Below, piece by piece: positions 18,931 to 27,552 of a stretch of DNA of 64,000 nucleotides; positions within the stretch are counted from its first letter, which is position 1, and every line of letters begins with the position of its first letter. Where the stretch lies: NCBI RefSeq assembly GCF_001428485.1, contig NZ_LMHS01000001.1, positions 404-64,403 on the forward strand. Reading direction: 5' to 3'. The DNA comes from Microbacterium sp. Root180. GTDB lineage: Bacteria > Actinomycetota > Actinomycetes > Actinomycetales > Microbacteriaceae. The notes beneath the pieces were generated by a model, which had not been told where the DNA came from, did not search any database, and worked only from the letters and a program-made list of their open reading frames with translations. The position numbers and the translations under genes are program-made.

Positions 18931-19836
18931 GCGGCGGGCGCGGGGCGGCGTGCTGGCGTCGAGGATCGCCCTCAGGCGCGCGGCCTCCTCGGCCGGCATC
19001 CCGTACCCGTGCTCGGGCTGCGGGTAGGCGCGTGAGCGCACCTCGTCGGCGTACGCCGTGACGCCGGCGAGCATCTCGGACCGCACGTCGGCGTAGCGCT
19101 TGACGAACCGGGCGGCGTGGCCGTCGTAGATGCCGAGCAGGTCGTGGAACACGAGCACCTGACCGTCGGCGGCGGGCCCCGCGCCGATGCCGATCACCGG
19201 CACCGCCAGACGCGGCATGATGGCCTCGGTCACGGCGGACGGGATGGCCTCGAACACGATGGCGAAGCAGCCGGCATCCTGCAGCGCGACCGCGCTCTCG
19301 CAGAGCGCGACCGCCTCCTCGGCGGTGCGCCCCTGTGCGCGGTAGCCGCCGATGGTCGCCGCGGTCTGCGGCGTCAGCCCGACGTGACCCATGACCGGGA
19401 TGCCGGCTCCCACGATCGCGCGGGCGCGGTCGACCGACGACCCGCCGCGCTCGATCTTCACGGCGTCGCAGCCCGTGGTCTTGACGAAGCGCTGCGCCGT
19501 CGCGACGGCCTGCTCGTCGGAGCCCTCGTACGAGCCGAACGGAAGATCGGCGACCAGGAGCGGCGTCGAGAGGCCGCGGCGCACGGCCGCAGTGAGCATG
19601 ATCATCTCGTCGACCGTGACCGGGACGGTGCTCTCGTGCCCGAGGACGGTCATCGCGGCGGAATCGCCGACGAGCACCACATCGACGCCGGCTGCTTCGG
19701 CGATCTGAGCGCTCGGGTAGTCGTACGCGGTGACCATCACGATGGGATCGCGATTCGCCTTGAGTGCGGCGAGGGCGCCGAACGTCACGCGCGGGCGCGA
19801 CCCCGGCGCGGCGGGGGTCAGCGGTCCTGTGCTCAT
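18925..19836 (-). CDS. panB: 3-methyl-2-oxobutanoate hydroxymethyltransferase
   Basis: A 303-residue PanB, first step of pantothenate synthesis (ketoisovalerate plus methylene-tetrahydrofolate to ketopantoate). Motifs: VMVTAYDYPSAQIAE, VLVGDSAAMTVLGH (metal-binding Asp), DLPFGSYE, VKIERGG, MGHVGLTPQ and FEAIPS are all in order. The C-terminus (about 20 residues) is basic and reads into the short repeats at 18875-18930. The ATG overlaps the panC stop (ATGA). Order of transcription is DUF2520 gene, panC, panB. Confidence 0.94.
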   Translation of the reverse strand: MSTGPLTPAAPGSRPRVTFGALAALKANRDPIVMVTAYDYPSAQIAEAAGVDVVLVGDSAAMTVLGHESTVPVTVDEMIMLTAAVRRGLSTPLLVADLPFGSYEGSDEQAVATAQRFVKTTGCDAVKIERGGSSVDRARAIVGAGIPVMGHVGLTPQTAATIGGYRAQGRTAEEAVALCESAVALQDAGCFAIVFEAIPSAVTEAIMPRLAVPVIGIGAGPAADGQVLVFHDLLGIYDGHAARFVKRYADVRSEMLAGVTAYADEVRSRAYPQPEHGYGMPAEEAARLRAILDASTPPRARRA

Positions 19837-20684
19837 GGGGCAGCCTCCAGGATGCGGTTGTCGATCAGTCTCGCAGGTCCGACGCGTGCCGCGACAGCGA
19901 GGAGCGTCGGGCCGCTCACCCGCGCGACCTCGCTGAGGTCGTCGGGGGAGCGCAGTTCGAGGTACTCGGGCTCGATCGCGGCTGCGGAGAGCACAGCGGA
20001 TGCCGCGGCGAGGACGGCCGCGGCATCCGTCCGTCCCTCCGTCACGGCCTGCTGGGCAGCCTCGAGCGCGCGGCCCAGCGCCGTCGCCCGCTCGCGGGAC
20101 TCCGGGTCGAGGTAGACGTTGCGCGAGCTCATGGCCAGGCCGTCGGCTTCGCGCACGGTCGGGCAGGCCACCACGGTGACGGGCATGTCGAGATCGCGCA
20201 CGAGGCGGCGGATCACGAGCACCTGCTGGGCGTCCTTCTGCCCGAAGTAGGCGTCGTCGGGCGCGACCATCTGGAAGAGCTTCGTGACGACGGTGGCCAC
20301 GCCGTCGAAGTGACCGGCTCCGCGCGCGGCGCCGTCGAGCACGTCGGTGAGCCCCGATACGTGGATGCTGGTCGCGAACCCGTGCGGATACACCTCGGCG
20401 ACCGACGGAGCGAAGATCACGTCCACGCCCGCCTCTTCGGCGAGGCGCGCATCGCGCTCCTCGTCACGCGGATACGCGGCGAGGTCCTCATTCGGTCCGA
20501 ACTGCGTCGGATTGACGAAGAGCGACATCACCACGAGATCGTTCGCCGCCCGCGCGGCGCGGACGAGCGAGAGGTGGCCGTCGTGGAGCGCCCCCATCGT
20601 CGGCACGAGGCCGACCGAGCCGCCTCGCGAGCGGGCGGCGCGCACGGCGGCGCGCACGTCGGCGACGGTGCGGACGATCCTCAT
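19833..20684 (-). CDS. panC: pantoate--beta-alanine ligase
   Basis: A 283-residue PanC, normal length. It joins pantoate and beta-alanine with ATP. Visible: VGLVPTMGALHDGHLSLV with the HxGH nucleotide motif, MSLFVNPTQFGPNEDL, the FGQKDAQQ loop, READGLAMSSRNVYL with the KMSKS-like SSRN. Start and stop overlap the neighbours by four bases on each side (ATGA), indicating a coupled operon. No panD (aspartate decarboxylase) is visible in the window. Confidence 0.94.
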   Translation of the reverse strand: MRIVRTVADVRAAVRAARSRGGSVGLVPTMGALHDGHLSLVRAARAANDLVVMSLFVNPTQFGPNEDLAAYPRDEERDARLAEEAGVDVIFAPSVAEVYPHGFATSIHVSGLTDVLDGAARGAGHFDGVATVVTKLFQMVAPDDAYFGQKDAQQVLVIRRLVRDLDMPVTVVACPTVREADGLAMSSRNVYLDPESRERATALGRALEAAQQAVTEGRTDAAAVLAAASAVLSAAAIEPEYLELRSPDDLSEVARVSGPTLLAVAARVGPARLIDNRILEAAP

Positions 20685-21433
20685 GCCGGTGACTCCTCGG
20701 TGCGCGCCAGCGCGCGGGTGCGGTCGGACAGCTCGTCGAAGAGGGCCAGCAGCTCGGGCGCGTCGGCGGCGACGGCGTCCCGCTGACGGTCGACGGTCTC
20801 CTCGTCTCCGCGTGCGATCGGGCCGGTGAGCGCCGCCCGCGGTCCGTGCGCGGCCCAGTTCTCGACGGTCCCGCGCACGAGCGGCACCAGGTGCGCGCGG
20901 AAGTCGGCGGGCAGCCCCGACGCCTCGGCCACCCGCTCGGCGGCCGCCTCGAGCGTCACGAGGAAGTTCGAGGCGATGGATGCCGCGGCGTGATATCCGG
21001 CCCGCTGCTCGTCCGTCACCTTGAACGGGCGTCCTCCGACGGCCCGGGCGAGCTCTTCGGCCGTACGCAGCGCGTCGGGGGAGACCCCCGCCACCGCGCA
21101 GCCGATGCCGGCGAACGCGTCCGCTCCCTCGGCTCCGGCGAACGAGCGCAGCGGATGCAGGCCGAAGTCGACGCCGGATCCTGCCAGCGGCGTCGCACCC
21201 GACGTGTGGGCGAGCAGCCGTCCACGTCCGCGCAGGGCCGCGGCGGCGGCGCCGAGCTCACGGTCGGGCACGCAGAGCAGCACGACGTCGGCCTCGGCGA
21301 CGGTCTCGCCGCGTCCGAACGGTCCGGTGACGTCATACCCGGCGGCGGCGAAGGCGAGGGTGGCGACCCGACCGACGCGACCCGGTCCGACCACGCTGAT
21401 GCGGGCGACGGTGCGGTGATCCGGGATGCTCAT
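20681..21433 (-). CDS. Rossmann-fold/DUF2520 dehydrogenase-like protein of the pan operon
   Basis: A 250-residue protein with an N-terminal NAD(P)-binding domain (VVGPGRVGRVATLAFAAAG, residues about 14-32; VLLCVPDRELG) and a helical C-terminal DUF2520 domain (GYHAAASIASNFLVTLEAAAERVAEASG). The ATG at 21433 gives MSIPDH; the frame is open further without support. It is the first gene of the pan operon. Members of this family co-occur with panBC, and because ketopantoate reductase (PanE) is absent here, it is a candidate for that step; that is inference, and IlvC could also supply the activity. Confidence 0.85.
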   Translation of the reverse strand: MSIPDHRTVARISVVGPGRVGRVATLAFAAAGYDVTGPFGRGETVAEADVVLLCVPDRELGAAAAALRGRGRLLAHTSGATPLAGSGVDFGLHPLRSFAGAEGADAFAGIGCAVAGVSPDALRTAEELARAVGGRPFKVTDEQRAGYHAAASIASNFLVTLEAAAERVAEASGLPADFRAHLVPLVRGTVENWAAHGPRAALTGPIARGDEETVDRQRDAVAADAPELLALFDELSDRTRALARTEESPA

Positions 21434-21585
21434 GGTCGTGGTCCGCGGGACGGCTGCGGCACCCGTCGAGTATCCCATCGACGGCGCACGCGGGAAAACT
21501 CGTTGCGCCGAGGACATGTCACTCGGCGTGGGTGACGACGGTTGAGCGGTTCTGCCGCCAACGTTGACCCGACGGAAGGAGACGG

Positions 21586-22137
21586 ATGACCGAGCGTCCC
21601 ATCGATCGGCTGAGCAGGTCGCAGCGGCGCCGCGTGGTCGCGTGGGGCATCCTGCGCGCGTTCATCGCCGCCGTGGTGCTGGTCTTCCTCTACTTCGTGG
21701 TCCCGCTCGAGTGGATCGACGACCTCCCGCCGGTGATGGCGATCATCGTCGCCGCCGGTGTGCTCGTGGGAGTGTCGGTGTGGCAGGTGATCGCGATCAT
21801 CCGCTCCGAGGAACCCGGCCTTCGGGCCATCGAGGCGCTCGCCGTCATCGCCCCCCTCTACCTCCTCGCATTCGCCGCCGTCTACTTCCTGATGGGCCAC
21901 AACGACCCGTCGAGCTTCACGCAGGAGCTCACCCGTATGGACGCCCTGTACTTCACGGTGACGGTGTTCGCGACGGTGGGGTTCGGCGACATCGCGGCGG
22001 TGAGTCAGACCGCCCGGGTGATCGTCACCATCCAGATGGTCCTGAACCTCATCCTGCTCGGCGCGGGTCTGCGTCTGCTCACGATGGCGGTCAAGCACGG
22101 CCGGAGCGAGAAGCCCGAGGAGCCCGCCGACGCCTGA
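21586..22137 (+). CDS. two-pore-helix-type potassium channel protein
   Basis: A 183-residue membrane protein with hydrophobic segments at about 24-46, 52-74, 84-106 and 150-168 and a single pore loop TVTVFATVGFGDIAAVS containing the selectivity filter TVGFGD. It lacks an RCK/TrkA domain. It should tetramerise in the cytoplasmic membrane. GAAGGAGACGG before the ATG is a good ribosome-binding site. It is divergent from the pan operon. A second channel gene lies 1.2 kb away at 23378. Confidence 0.85.
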   Translation: MTERPIDRLSRSQRRRVVAWGILRAFIAAVVLVFLYFVVPLEWIDDLPPVMAIIVAAGVLVGVSVWQVIAIIRSEEPGLRAIEALAVIAPLYLLAFAAVYFLMGHNDPSSFTQELTRMDALYFTVTVFATVGFGDIAAVSQTARVIVTIQMVLNLILLGAGLRLLTMAVKHGRSEKPEEPADA

Positions 22138-22152
22138 GGCCGGCCGCGACGC

Positions 22153-22902
22153 TCAGCCGGCCGCGAGCGGATAGCGGCGCCGCAGCACGACGCGCTGCAG
22201 GAGCGTCCAGACGACCGTCGTCGCGAGGTAGAGCGCCGCGGCCAGTGGGACGAAGAGGGCGACGACCGCCGTCGTGAACTGCAGCGCGCCGACCAGTGCG
22301 CCCGCCCTGCCCGCCAGGGGCGAGGCATCCGCTTCGATACCCGCAGGCGGCCGGAAGGTGCGCCGCGTGACTTCCGCGATGACGACGATCACGGCGATCA
22401 GCACCGCGAACACCCCGAACGTCGCGACCGTCGCCGTGCCGCCGGCTGCCGCGCCGAACAGGCTCGTCCCCAGCGACACCCCCGCGAGGTGCTCTGCGAG
22501 CAGAGCATTCGGGTGGCCTGCGATGGCGGCGAAGGCGAAGAGCGCGTAGACCACGGCGAGCACGGGGGCCTGGGCGAGCATCGGCAGGCATCCGGCGAGG
22601 GGTGAGACTCCCTCGTCCGCGTAGAGCTTCATCGTCTCGCGTTGCAGTCGCTCCGGGTCACGGGCGTGGCGCCGCCGCAGCTCGCTCAGCAGCGGGGCGA
22701 GGCGGCTGCGGCTCTGCTCGGCCTTGGCCTGCGCGACGCCGGCGGGAATGAGCGCCGCGCGCACGAGCAGGGTCACGAGAATGACGGATGCCGCGGCCGC
22801 AGCATCGCCGGCGAGGGGCTGGAGCAGCTCGGCGAGGAGGAGGAGCCCGGAGTAGGCGGCGTCGAGGATCGCCGCGATCGGGGGAAAGGCGTAGATGTCC
22901 AT
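22153..22902 (-). CDS. YidC/Oxa1-family membrane insertase paralogue
   Basis: A 249-residue Oxa1/YidC-type protein, shorter than the housekeeping actinobacterial YidC (over 300). Diagnostic segments: VTLLVRAALIPAG with the conserved groove Arg, LYADEGVSPLAGCLPMLAQAPVLAVVYALF (the first coiled-coil loop and TM2, abbreviated by its key residues G-V-P-L-A-G-C-L-P) and WTLLQRVVLRRRYP at the end. About five transmembrane helices. The start at 22902 gives MDIYAF; a longer start would add a cysteine-containing arginine-rich stretch with no support. A small DUF6412-type gene lies upstream in the same direction. Confidence 0.85.
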   Translation of the reverse strand: MDIYAFPPIAAILDAAYSGLLLLAELLQPLAGDAAAAASVILVTLLVRAALIPAGVAQAKAEQSRSRLAPLLSELRRRHARDPERLQRETMKLYADEGVSPLAGCLPMLAQAPVLAVVYALFAFAAIAGHPNALLAEHLAGVSLGTSLFGAAAGGTATVATFGVFAVLIAVIVVIAEVTRRTFRPPAGIEADASPLAGRAGALVGALQFTTAVVALFVPLAAALYLATTVVWTLLQRVVLRRRYPLAAG

Positions 22903-22999
22903 GGGAGTCCGTTCGGTCGGTGTCTGGTGGCGGCAGAGGGCCACGAGAGCACCGGGTGCGCCGAACAGCGCCCGCAGGCGGGCGGAGACGGACTCCGGG

Positions 23000-23281
23000 T
23001 CAGGCGGCCGAAGCCGCCGCGCCGGGAGCTCGCGGACGCGAGTGACCCGGGGCATCCGGGTGGCTCTGCGTGAGCCGCACCGAGACGTCGATCGCGCGCA
23101 GGGGATGCGGCGACGACCCCGTCGCCGAGACCGGGAGCTCGACCAGGGTCAGCGTGATCGCCAGGACGGCGACGGCCGCGACGGCGGCAGCGGCGAACGC
23201 GAGGGCGCTGGGTTCGCGGATCGCGACCCCGGCGAAGACCTCGAGCAGGAGACGCAGCATCACGCCGATCGACTCGGTCAT
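23000..23281 (-). CDS. small membrane protein, DUF6412-like
   Basis: A 93-residue protein with two hydrophobic segments (about 5-20 and 27-48: SALAFAAAAVAAVAVLAITL) and a polar tail LRAIDVSVRLTQSHPDAPGHSRPRAPG. In Microbacteriaceae a protein of this type commonly sits directly upstream of the short YidC paralogue, and the arrangement is the same here, 97 bases away. Possibly an accessory of that insertase; function unknown. Confidence 0.6.
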   Translation of the reverse strand: MTESIGVMLRLLLEVFAGVAIREPSALAFAAAAVAAVAVLAITLTLVELPVSATGSSPHPLRAIDVSVRLTQSHPDAPGHSRPRAPGAAASAA

Positions 23282-23365
23282 GCCCACCGCCTCTCGTCGG
23301 ACTGGCCTCACGCTAACACTTCACGCGCGGAGAAGATCACCCCCAGGCGGCGATGCCCGCGGTGC

Positions 23366-23377
23366 CAGAATCCTGGC
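23366..23377 (+). promoter_or_regulatory. possible leaderless promoter of the second potassium channel
   Basis: CAGAAT (23366-23371) followed by six bases and the ATG. The first base differs from the usual T, so confidence is moderate. Confidence 0.4.
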
Positions 23378-24238
23378 ATGTCCGCACCTCGCTCCGAGCT
23401 CAAGAACACCTCGTACGAGATCTTCATCGGCGTGCTGTCGGTGCTCTCGATCTTCAACCTCGTCCTCGTCTACGCCTTCGTGAAGGATCCCGGGCTGCAG
23501 CAGATCCTGAACGTGATGAACGCCCTCTTCAGTGGGATCTTCCTGGGCGACTTCCTCTATCGGATCTTCACCGCCCCGTCGGCGAGCGCGTACTTCTTCC
23601 GCCATTTCGGATGGGCGGACCTGCTCGCGAGCCTGCCGTTCCCGCAGGCGAAGATCCTGCGCGTCTTCCGCCTTGTGCGCGTCAGCCGGCTCCTGCGGCA
23701 GCTCGGCATCCGCGCGGTGTGGAACACGATCGTGCGAGACCGTGCGAACAGCGCCCTGCTGGTGCTGCTGCTCATGGGCATCCTCGTGCTCGAGTTCGGC
23801 AGCCTGGCGATCCTGCGCATCGAGCAGTACGCCCCCGGAGCCAACATCACCTCGGCATCGGATGCCCTCTGGTACGTCATCGTGACGATCTCGACGGTCG
23901 GCTACGGCGACCAGTATCCCGTCACCGATCGGGGGCGACTGGTGGGCACGATCGTGATCGTGGTCGGCGTGGGTATCTTCGGCACGTTCACGGGCTACCT
24001 CGCCAATCTCTTCCTCGCGCCGCGCAAGGGCGACCGGACACCCGCGCCGGCGGAGGAGTCGACGGATGCCGCAGCGGCGGCGGTTTCGGACGCGCCGGAC
24101 GCAGCATCCGTCACCGATGCCGCGCCCGTGGCGCCCGAACCGGCGGCGGACACCGCGACCGTCGACGAGCTGCGGGGCCTCCTGGCGGAGTCCGAGGCGA
24201 GCCTGGCACGCATGAAGGCGGTGCTCGGCGGCCGTTAG
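23378..24238 (+). CDS. six-helix voltage-gated-type potassium channel
   Basis: A 286-residue ion channel. Four helices at about 12-34, 42-65, 75-90 and 95-110 form a voltage-sensor-like domain; the fourth contains the regularly spaced basic residues KILRVFRLVRVSRLLRQLG. The pore has the filter TISTVGYGDQYPVTDRGR. After the last helix (about residue 205) comes a low-complexity Ala/Pro/Asp linker and a short C-terminal coiled coil (DELRGLLAESEASLARMKAVLG) that probably drives tetramerisation. No RCK domain. Confidence 0.87.
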   Translation: MSAPRSELKNTSYEIFIGVLSVLSIFNLVLVYAFVKDPGLQQILNVMNALFSGIFLGDFLYRIFTAPSASAYFFRHFGWADLLASLPFPQAKILRVFRLVRVSRLLRQLGIRAVWNTIVRDRANSALLVLLLMGILVLEFGSLAILRIEQYAPGANITSASDALWYVIVTISTVGYGDQYPVTDRGRLVGTIVIVVGVGIFGTFTGYLANLFLAPRKGDRTPAPAEESTDAAAAAVSDAPDAASVTDAAPVAPEPAADTATVDELRGLLAESEASLARMKAVLGGR

Positions 24239-24282
24239 GTTGGCTGGGAGGACTGCCGCAGCCGACCGAAGGGTGACCACCG

Positions 24283-25089
24283 ATGACGAGCGAGACGACC
24301 ACGTCCGGCTGGGAGCGGTTCTGGGAGAAGGGGGACTGGTGGCGGGCGGTGATCCTCGTCGCCGCGTACTTCGTGCTGTATCAGGCAGCCTCGCTTCTCG
24401 TGCTTCCGCTGGTGGGAGGGCTGGAGCCGGGGACGTCGACGTACGTGCTGGTGGTGTTCGCCCTGCCGATCCTCCTCGGGGGCGTGATCCTCGTGGTCTT
24501 CGGGCTCTCCGTCGGATGGCTGAAGGCGGTGTTCGGTCCGCAGCCGATCCGCGGCAAGGGCTGGATGTGGATCGCGGTCGCCGTGGTCCTGCTGTTCAAC
24601 GTGCTCCGCTTCCTCTCGATCGATTACGGGGCGGCCGGATTCGAGTACGTCGCGGTCTGGCTGCTCACGGGCCTGTTCATCGGCTTCGCCGAGGAGGTGC
24701 TCACCCGCGGATACGTCGTGAACATGATGCGCAAGGCCGGGCATCGCGAGATCACGGTGGCGCTGGTGTCGGCGGCGCTCTTCGCCGGGCTCCACATCGG
24801 CAATCTGCTCGGTGGGCAGTCGCTCTTCGCGACCGCGTTCCAGGTGCTCTACACCTTCGGGTTCGGCATCTGCATGTACCTCGCGCTCCGGGTCACCGGC
24901 ACGATCATCGCTCCGATCCTGATCCACGCGAGCACCGACCCGTCGATCTTCCTGCAGACGGCGTACCCGGCGGACGGCCCGCTGACGGCGATCGCCGGCC
25001 TCGGCAACATCGCCGTGATCATCGCCGGCCTGGTGATGCTGTTCTTCATCCGCGGCCGGGTCGCCCCCGCCCCCTCCCCGCTCTCCTGA
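24283..25089 (+). CDS. CPBP family intramembrane glutamic protease
   Basis: A 268-residue protein with about eight transmembrane helices. The CPBP (ABI) motifs are present: GFAEEVLTRGYV (motif 1, catalytic Glu pair and Arg), ALFAGLHIGNL (motif 2, His) and ILIHASTDPS (motif 3, His). Such proteases process prenylated or bacteriocin-like peptides, or act in envelope stress; the substrate here is unknown. A clear ribosome-binding site is absent; the 44-base gap after the channel gene leaves co-transcription possible. Confidence 0.88.
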   Translation: MTSETTTSGWERFWEKGDWWRAVILVAAYFVLYQAASLLVLPLVGGLEPGTSTYVLVVFALPILLGGVILVVFGLSVGWLKAVFGPQPIRGKGWMWIAVAVVLLFNVLRFLSIDYGAAGFEYVAVWLLTGLFIGFAEEVLTRGYVVNMMRKAGHREITVALVSAALFAGLHIGNLLGGQSLFATAFQVLYTFGFGICMYLALRVTGTIIAPILIHASTDPSIFLQTAYPADGPLTAIAGLGNIAVIIAGLVMLFFIRGRVAPAPSPLS

Positions 25090-25123
25090 CCCCGCGCGCG
25101 GCGTTCGGAGAGATTCCCGCGTG

Positions 25124-25150
25124 ACGCCGTGTTGCGCCGCATCACGGCGT
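25124..25150. repeat. inverted repeat upstream of the sulfurtransferase gene
   Basis: ACGCCGT and ACGGCGT around a 13-base loop, flanked by GTG and GTGTGAC. The segment starting GTGTTGCGCC (25130-25139) resembles GTGTTACGCC at 27594-27603 ahead of the ABC-transporter operon. It may be a shared regulatory site or a terminator of the CPBP gene. Confidence 0.35.
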
Positions 25151-25219
25151 GTGACGTCTCGTCGCGGTGGATGACGGCCCGCGGTTCCGTGCGCTCACCC
25201 AGGACGTGAGCATGGGCGC

Positions 25220-26077
25220 ATGGCCTCCCCGCTCATCTCGCCCCTCGAGCTCTCCCACCTGATCCGCGAGCATCGCCCCGTCCGGCTGCTCGACGTGCGC
25301 TGGCGTCTCGACGCGCCCGAAGGGCGCCCGGCGTACCTCGACGGCCACCTCCCGGGCGCGGTGTACGTCGACCTCGACCGCGAGCTCGCCCGGCGCGACG
25401 ACCCGCGGCAGGGTCGGCATCCGCTTCCTCCGCGCGAGCAGCTGCAGGAGGCCGCCCGCCGGTGGGGAGTGAATTCGGGCGACGTCGTGGTGGCCTACGA
25501 CGATCTGCACTCGGTTGCGGCCGCCCGCGCATGGTGGGTGCTGACGCGGTCGGGCCTCCCCGACGTGCGCGTGCTCGACGGCGGCCTGCGCGGCTGGCTC
25601 ACCGAACGGCTGCCGCTCGACACCGGCGACGTTCTTCCCCGTCGCGGCGATGTGGAGCTGCAGGAGATCGAGCACGGGGTCGCCGACATCGACGACGTCG
25701 AGGACTGGCCGTGGAAGGGCGTCCTCCTCGATGTGCGCGCGCCGGAGCGCTATCGCGGCGATTCCGAGCCGCTCGACCCCGTGGCCGGTCATATCCCGGG
25801 CGCCGTCAACCTGCCGACCACCACGCACCTCGTCGCCGGGCGCTTCCGCTCGCCCGACGAGATCCGCGCCGAGTTCGCCGCGGCAGGAGTCGTGGACGGC
25901 GTGGCCGTCGCCGCATACTGCGGCTCCGGCATCGCCGCGTCGCACACCGCCCTCGCCGGCGCGATCGCGGGCATCGATGTGACGGTGTATCCCGGCTCGT
26001 GGAGCCAGTGGTCGAACTCGCGCGGCCGCCTCGTCGCCGTCGGCACCACCCCGTCGGCGGAGGTCTCGCGCCTGTGA
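25220..26077 (+). CDS. thiosulfate/3-mercaptopyruvate sulfurtransferase
   Basis: A 285-residue two-domain rhodanese. The first domain (residues 5-125: LDVRWRLDAPEG, YVDLDRELA, VVAYDD) is the inactive half; the second (145-285) carries the catalytic loop AYCGSGIAASHTAL with the persulfide-forming Cys. It transfers sulfane sulfur from thiosulfate or mercaptopyruvate to an acceptor. Its stop overlaps the GTG of the flavin monooxygenase gene (GTGA), so the two are coupled, tying sulfur transfer to flavin-dependent oxidation. Confidence 0.92.
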   Translation: MASPLISPLELSHLIREHRPVRLLDVRWRLDAPEGRPAYLDGHLPGAVYVDLDRELARRDDPRQGRHPLPPREQLQEAARRWGVNSGDVVVAYDDLHSVAAARAWWVLTRSGLPDVRVLDGGLRGWLTERLPLDTGDVLPRRGDVELQEIEHGVADIDDVEDWPWKGVLLDVRAPERYRGDSEPLDPVAGHIPGAVNLPTTTHLVAGRFRSPDEIRAEFAAAGVVDGVAVAAYCGSGIAASHTALAGAIAGIDVTVYPGSWSQWSNSRGRLVAVGTTPSAEVSRL

Positions 26078-27462
26078 GCGGGCCGCTGATCGTCGGTGCC
26101 ATGGTCCGCACCCTCGGCGCATACCCGTCGGGGTGGCGGCATCCGGGTGCCCATTCCGATCCGCACACGGATGCCGAGGTGCTGCGTCGGGTCGCTCGGC
26201 TCGGCGAGGACGCCGGGCTCGACTACCTGTTCTTCGGCGACTGGCTCGCGACGGGGCCCGACCTGGAGTACCGCGACCCGTACCTCCTCGCTCGCATCGA
26301 TCCGCTGAGCGCGGTGCTGTATCTCGCCGGCGTCACCGAACGGATCGGCCTCATCGCCACCGTGAACTCGACGTACGCCGATCCGTACGCGACCGCGCGG
26401 GCGACGGCATCCCTCGACCTCCTCACCGGAGGCCGCGCCGGCATCAACCTCGTCACCGGCGCCGAGCCGCGCGCGGCCGCCAACCACGGACGCGACGCGC
26501 ACGCCGACAACACCGCGCGCTACGACCGCGCCGAGGAGTTCGTGCGCGCCCTGCGGCTCCTCTGGGAATCGTGGGACGAGGACGCCTGGATCGCGGATGC
26601 CGCGGCCGGTGTGCTCATCGCCCCCGAGCGACTGCGGGCAGCGGCGTTCGACGGCGAGCACGTGCGGGTCGAGGGGCCGCTGAACGTCGCGCGGCCGCCG
26701 CAGGGTCACCTTCCGCTCGTGCACGCGGGAACGTCGCCGCGCTCGCGCGCGCTCGCCGCAGCCGAGGCGGACCTCGCGCTCATCGCCGCGCCGACTCTCG
26801 CCTCGGCCGTCGACGCGCGCGCCGAGCTGCGGGGCCTGGCCGAGGCATCCGGACGCGACCCCGACACGCTGAAGGTCATCGTGCCCGTGCTGCCCGTCGT
26901 GGCGGAGTCGGATGCTGCCGCCCGCGCGATCGTCGACCGGCTGCTGCTGCTCGTCCCGATCGACGACGGCGGACCGCATCGCGACCGGGTGGCCTTCCCG
27001 CCGAACAGGTCGCTCGGATCGTTCCTCGACGCCGCGGGCGTCCCTGGGGACGATCCGGCGCGCAGCGCCGCCGTGGACGACACGGTGCCCTCGGCGACAG
27101 CCCGGGCCTTCGCCGACGCCGGGGCGAACACGCTGCGGCTCGTGCAGGACCGCGCCGGTCGCAGGGCGGGCATCGACCTGACATGGCGGCACCTGATCGC
27201 GGCGCACGCCGTGCCGGCCGCCTTCGTCGTCGGCGGCCCCGCGGCGATCGCCGATCACTTCGAGCAGTGGCGCGATGCGGCCGCCGCGGACGGCTTCAAC
27301 GTGCTGTCGGCGTTCCAGCCGGCGCAGTTCGAGGCCTTCACGACGCTCGCGGCGCCGGAGCTGCGACGCCGCGGCCTGCTCGGCCGCAGCGGGGCGTCCC
27401 TTCGCGACCGGCTCTCGCTGGGGGCGCCGCGCCTCGCCCACGACCCCGTCGGCGTCGCCTGA
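26074..27462 (+). CDS. flavin-dependent monooxygenase, NtaA/SnaA/DszA (bacterial luciferase) family
   Basis: A 462-residue LLM-class monooxygenase using FMNH2 from a separate reductase. The family core is visible: PHTDAEVLRRVARLGEDAGLDYLFFGDWL, LSAVLYLAGVTERIGL, ATVNSTYADPYATARATASLDLLTGGRAGINLVTG (shown here by its parts), and HAGTSPRSRALAAAEADLALI. Relatives oxidise nitrilotriacetate, pristinamycin, dibenzothiophene sulfone, dimethyl sulfide or alkyl sulfonates. The start is a GTG overlapping the rhodanese stop. Coupling to a sulfurtransferase suggests an organosulfur substrate; the exact one is not known. An FMN reductase is encoded at 35237. Confidence 0.88.
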   Translation: MSGPLIVGAMVRTLGAYPSGWRHPGAHSDPHTDAEVLRRVARLGEDAGLDYLFFGDWLATGPDLEYRDPYLLARIDPLSAVLYLAGVTERIGLIATVNSTYADPYATARATASLDLLTGGRAGINLVTGAEPRAAANHGRDAHADNTARYDRAEEFVRALRLLWESWDEDAWIADAAAGVLIAPERLRAAAFDGEHVRVEGPLNVARPPQGHLPLVHAGTSPRSRALAAAEADLALIAAPTLASAVDARAELRGLAEASGRDPDTLKVIVPVLPVVAESDAAARAIVDRLLLLVPIDDGGPHRDRVAFPPNRSLGSFLDAAGVPGDDPARSAAVDDTVPSATARAFADAGANTLRLVQDRAGRRAGIDLTWRHLIAAHAVPAAFVVGGPAAIADHFEQWRDAAAADGFNVLSAFQPAQFEAFTTLAAPELRRRGLLGRSGASLRDRLSLGAPRLAHDPVGVA

Positions 27463-27485
27463 GCCTCGCCCCCAGCCCGGCCCCC

Positions 27486-27552
27486 TTCCGTTTGTGCGGG
27501 TGAAGTGCGCTCCACCACTCCGTCGGGCGCACTTTCACCCGCACAAACGGAA
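27486..27552. terminator. long hairpin, TTCCGTTTGTGCGGG family
   Basis: Arms of 25 and 26 bases starting TTCCGTTTGTGCGGG and ending CCCGCACAAACGGAA, one base bulged, loop of 16. It follows the monooxygenase stop by 23 bases and can stop transcription from either side, although there is no T-tract. A second element with the same outer arms lies at 38222-38291. Confidence 0.65.
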
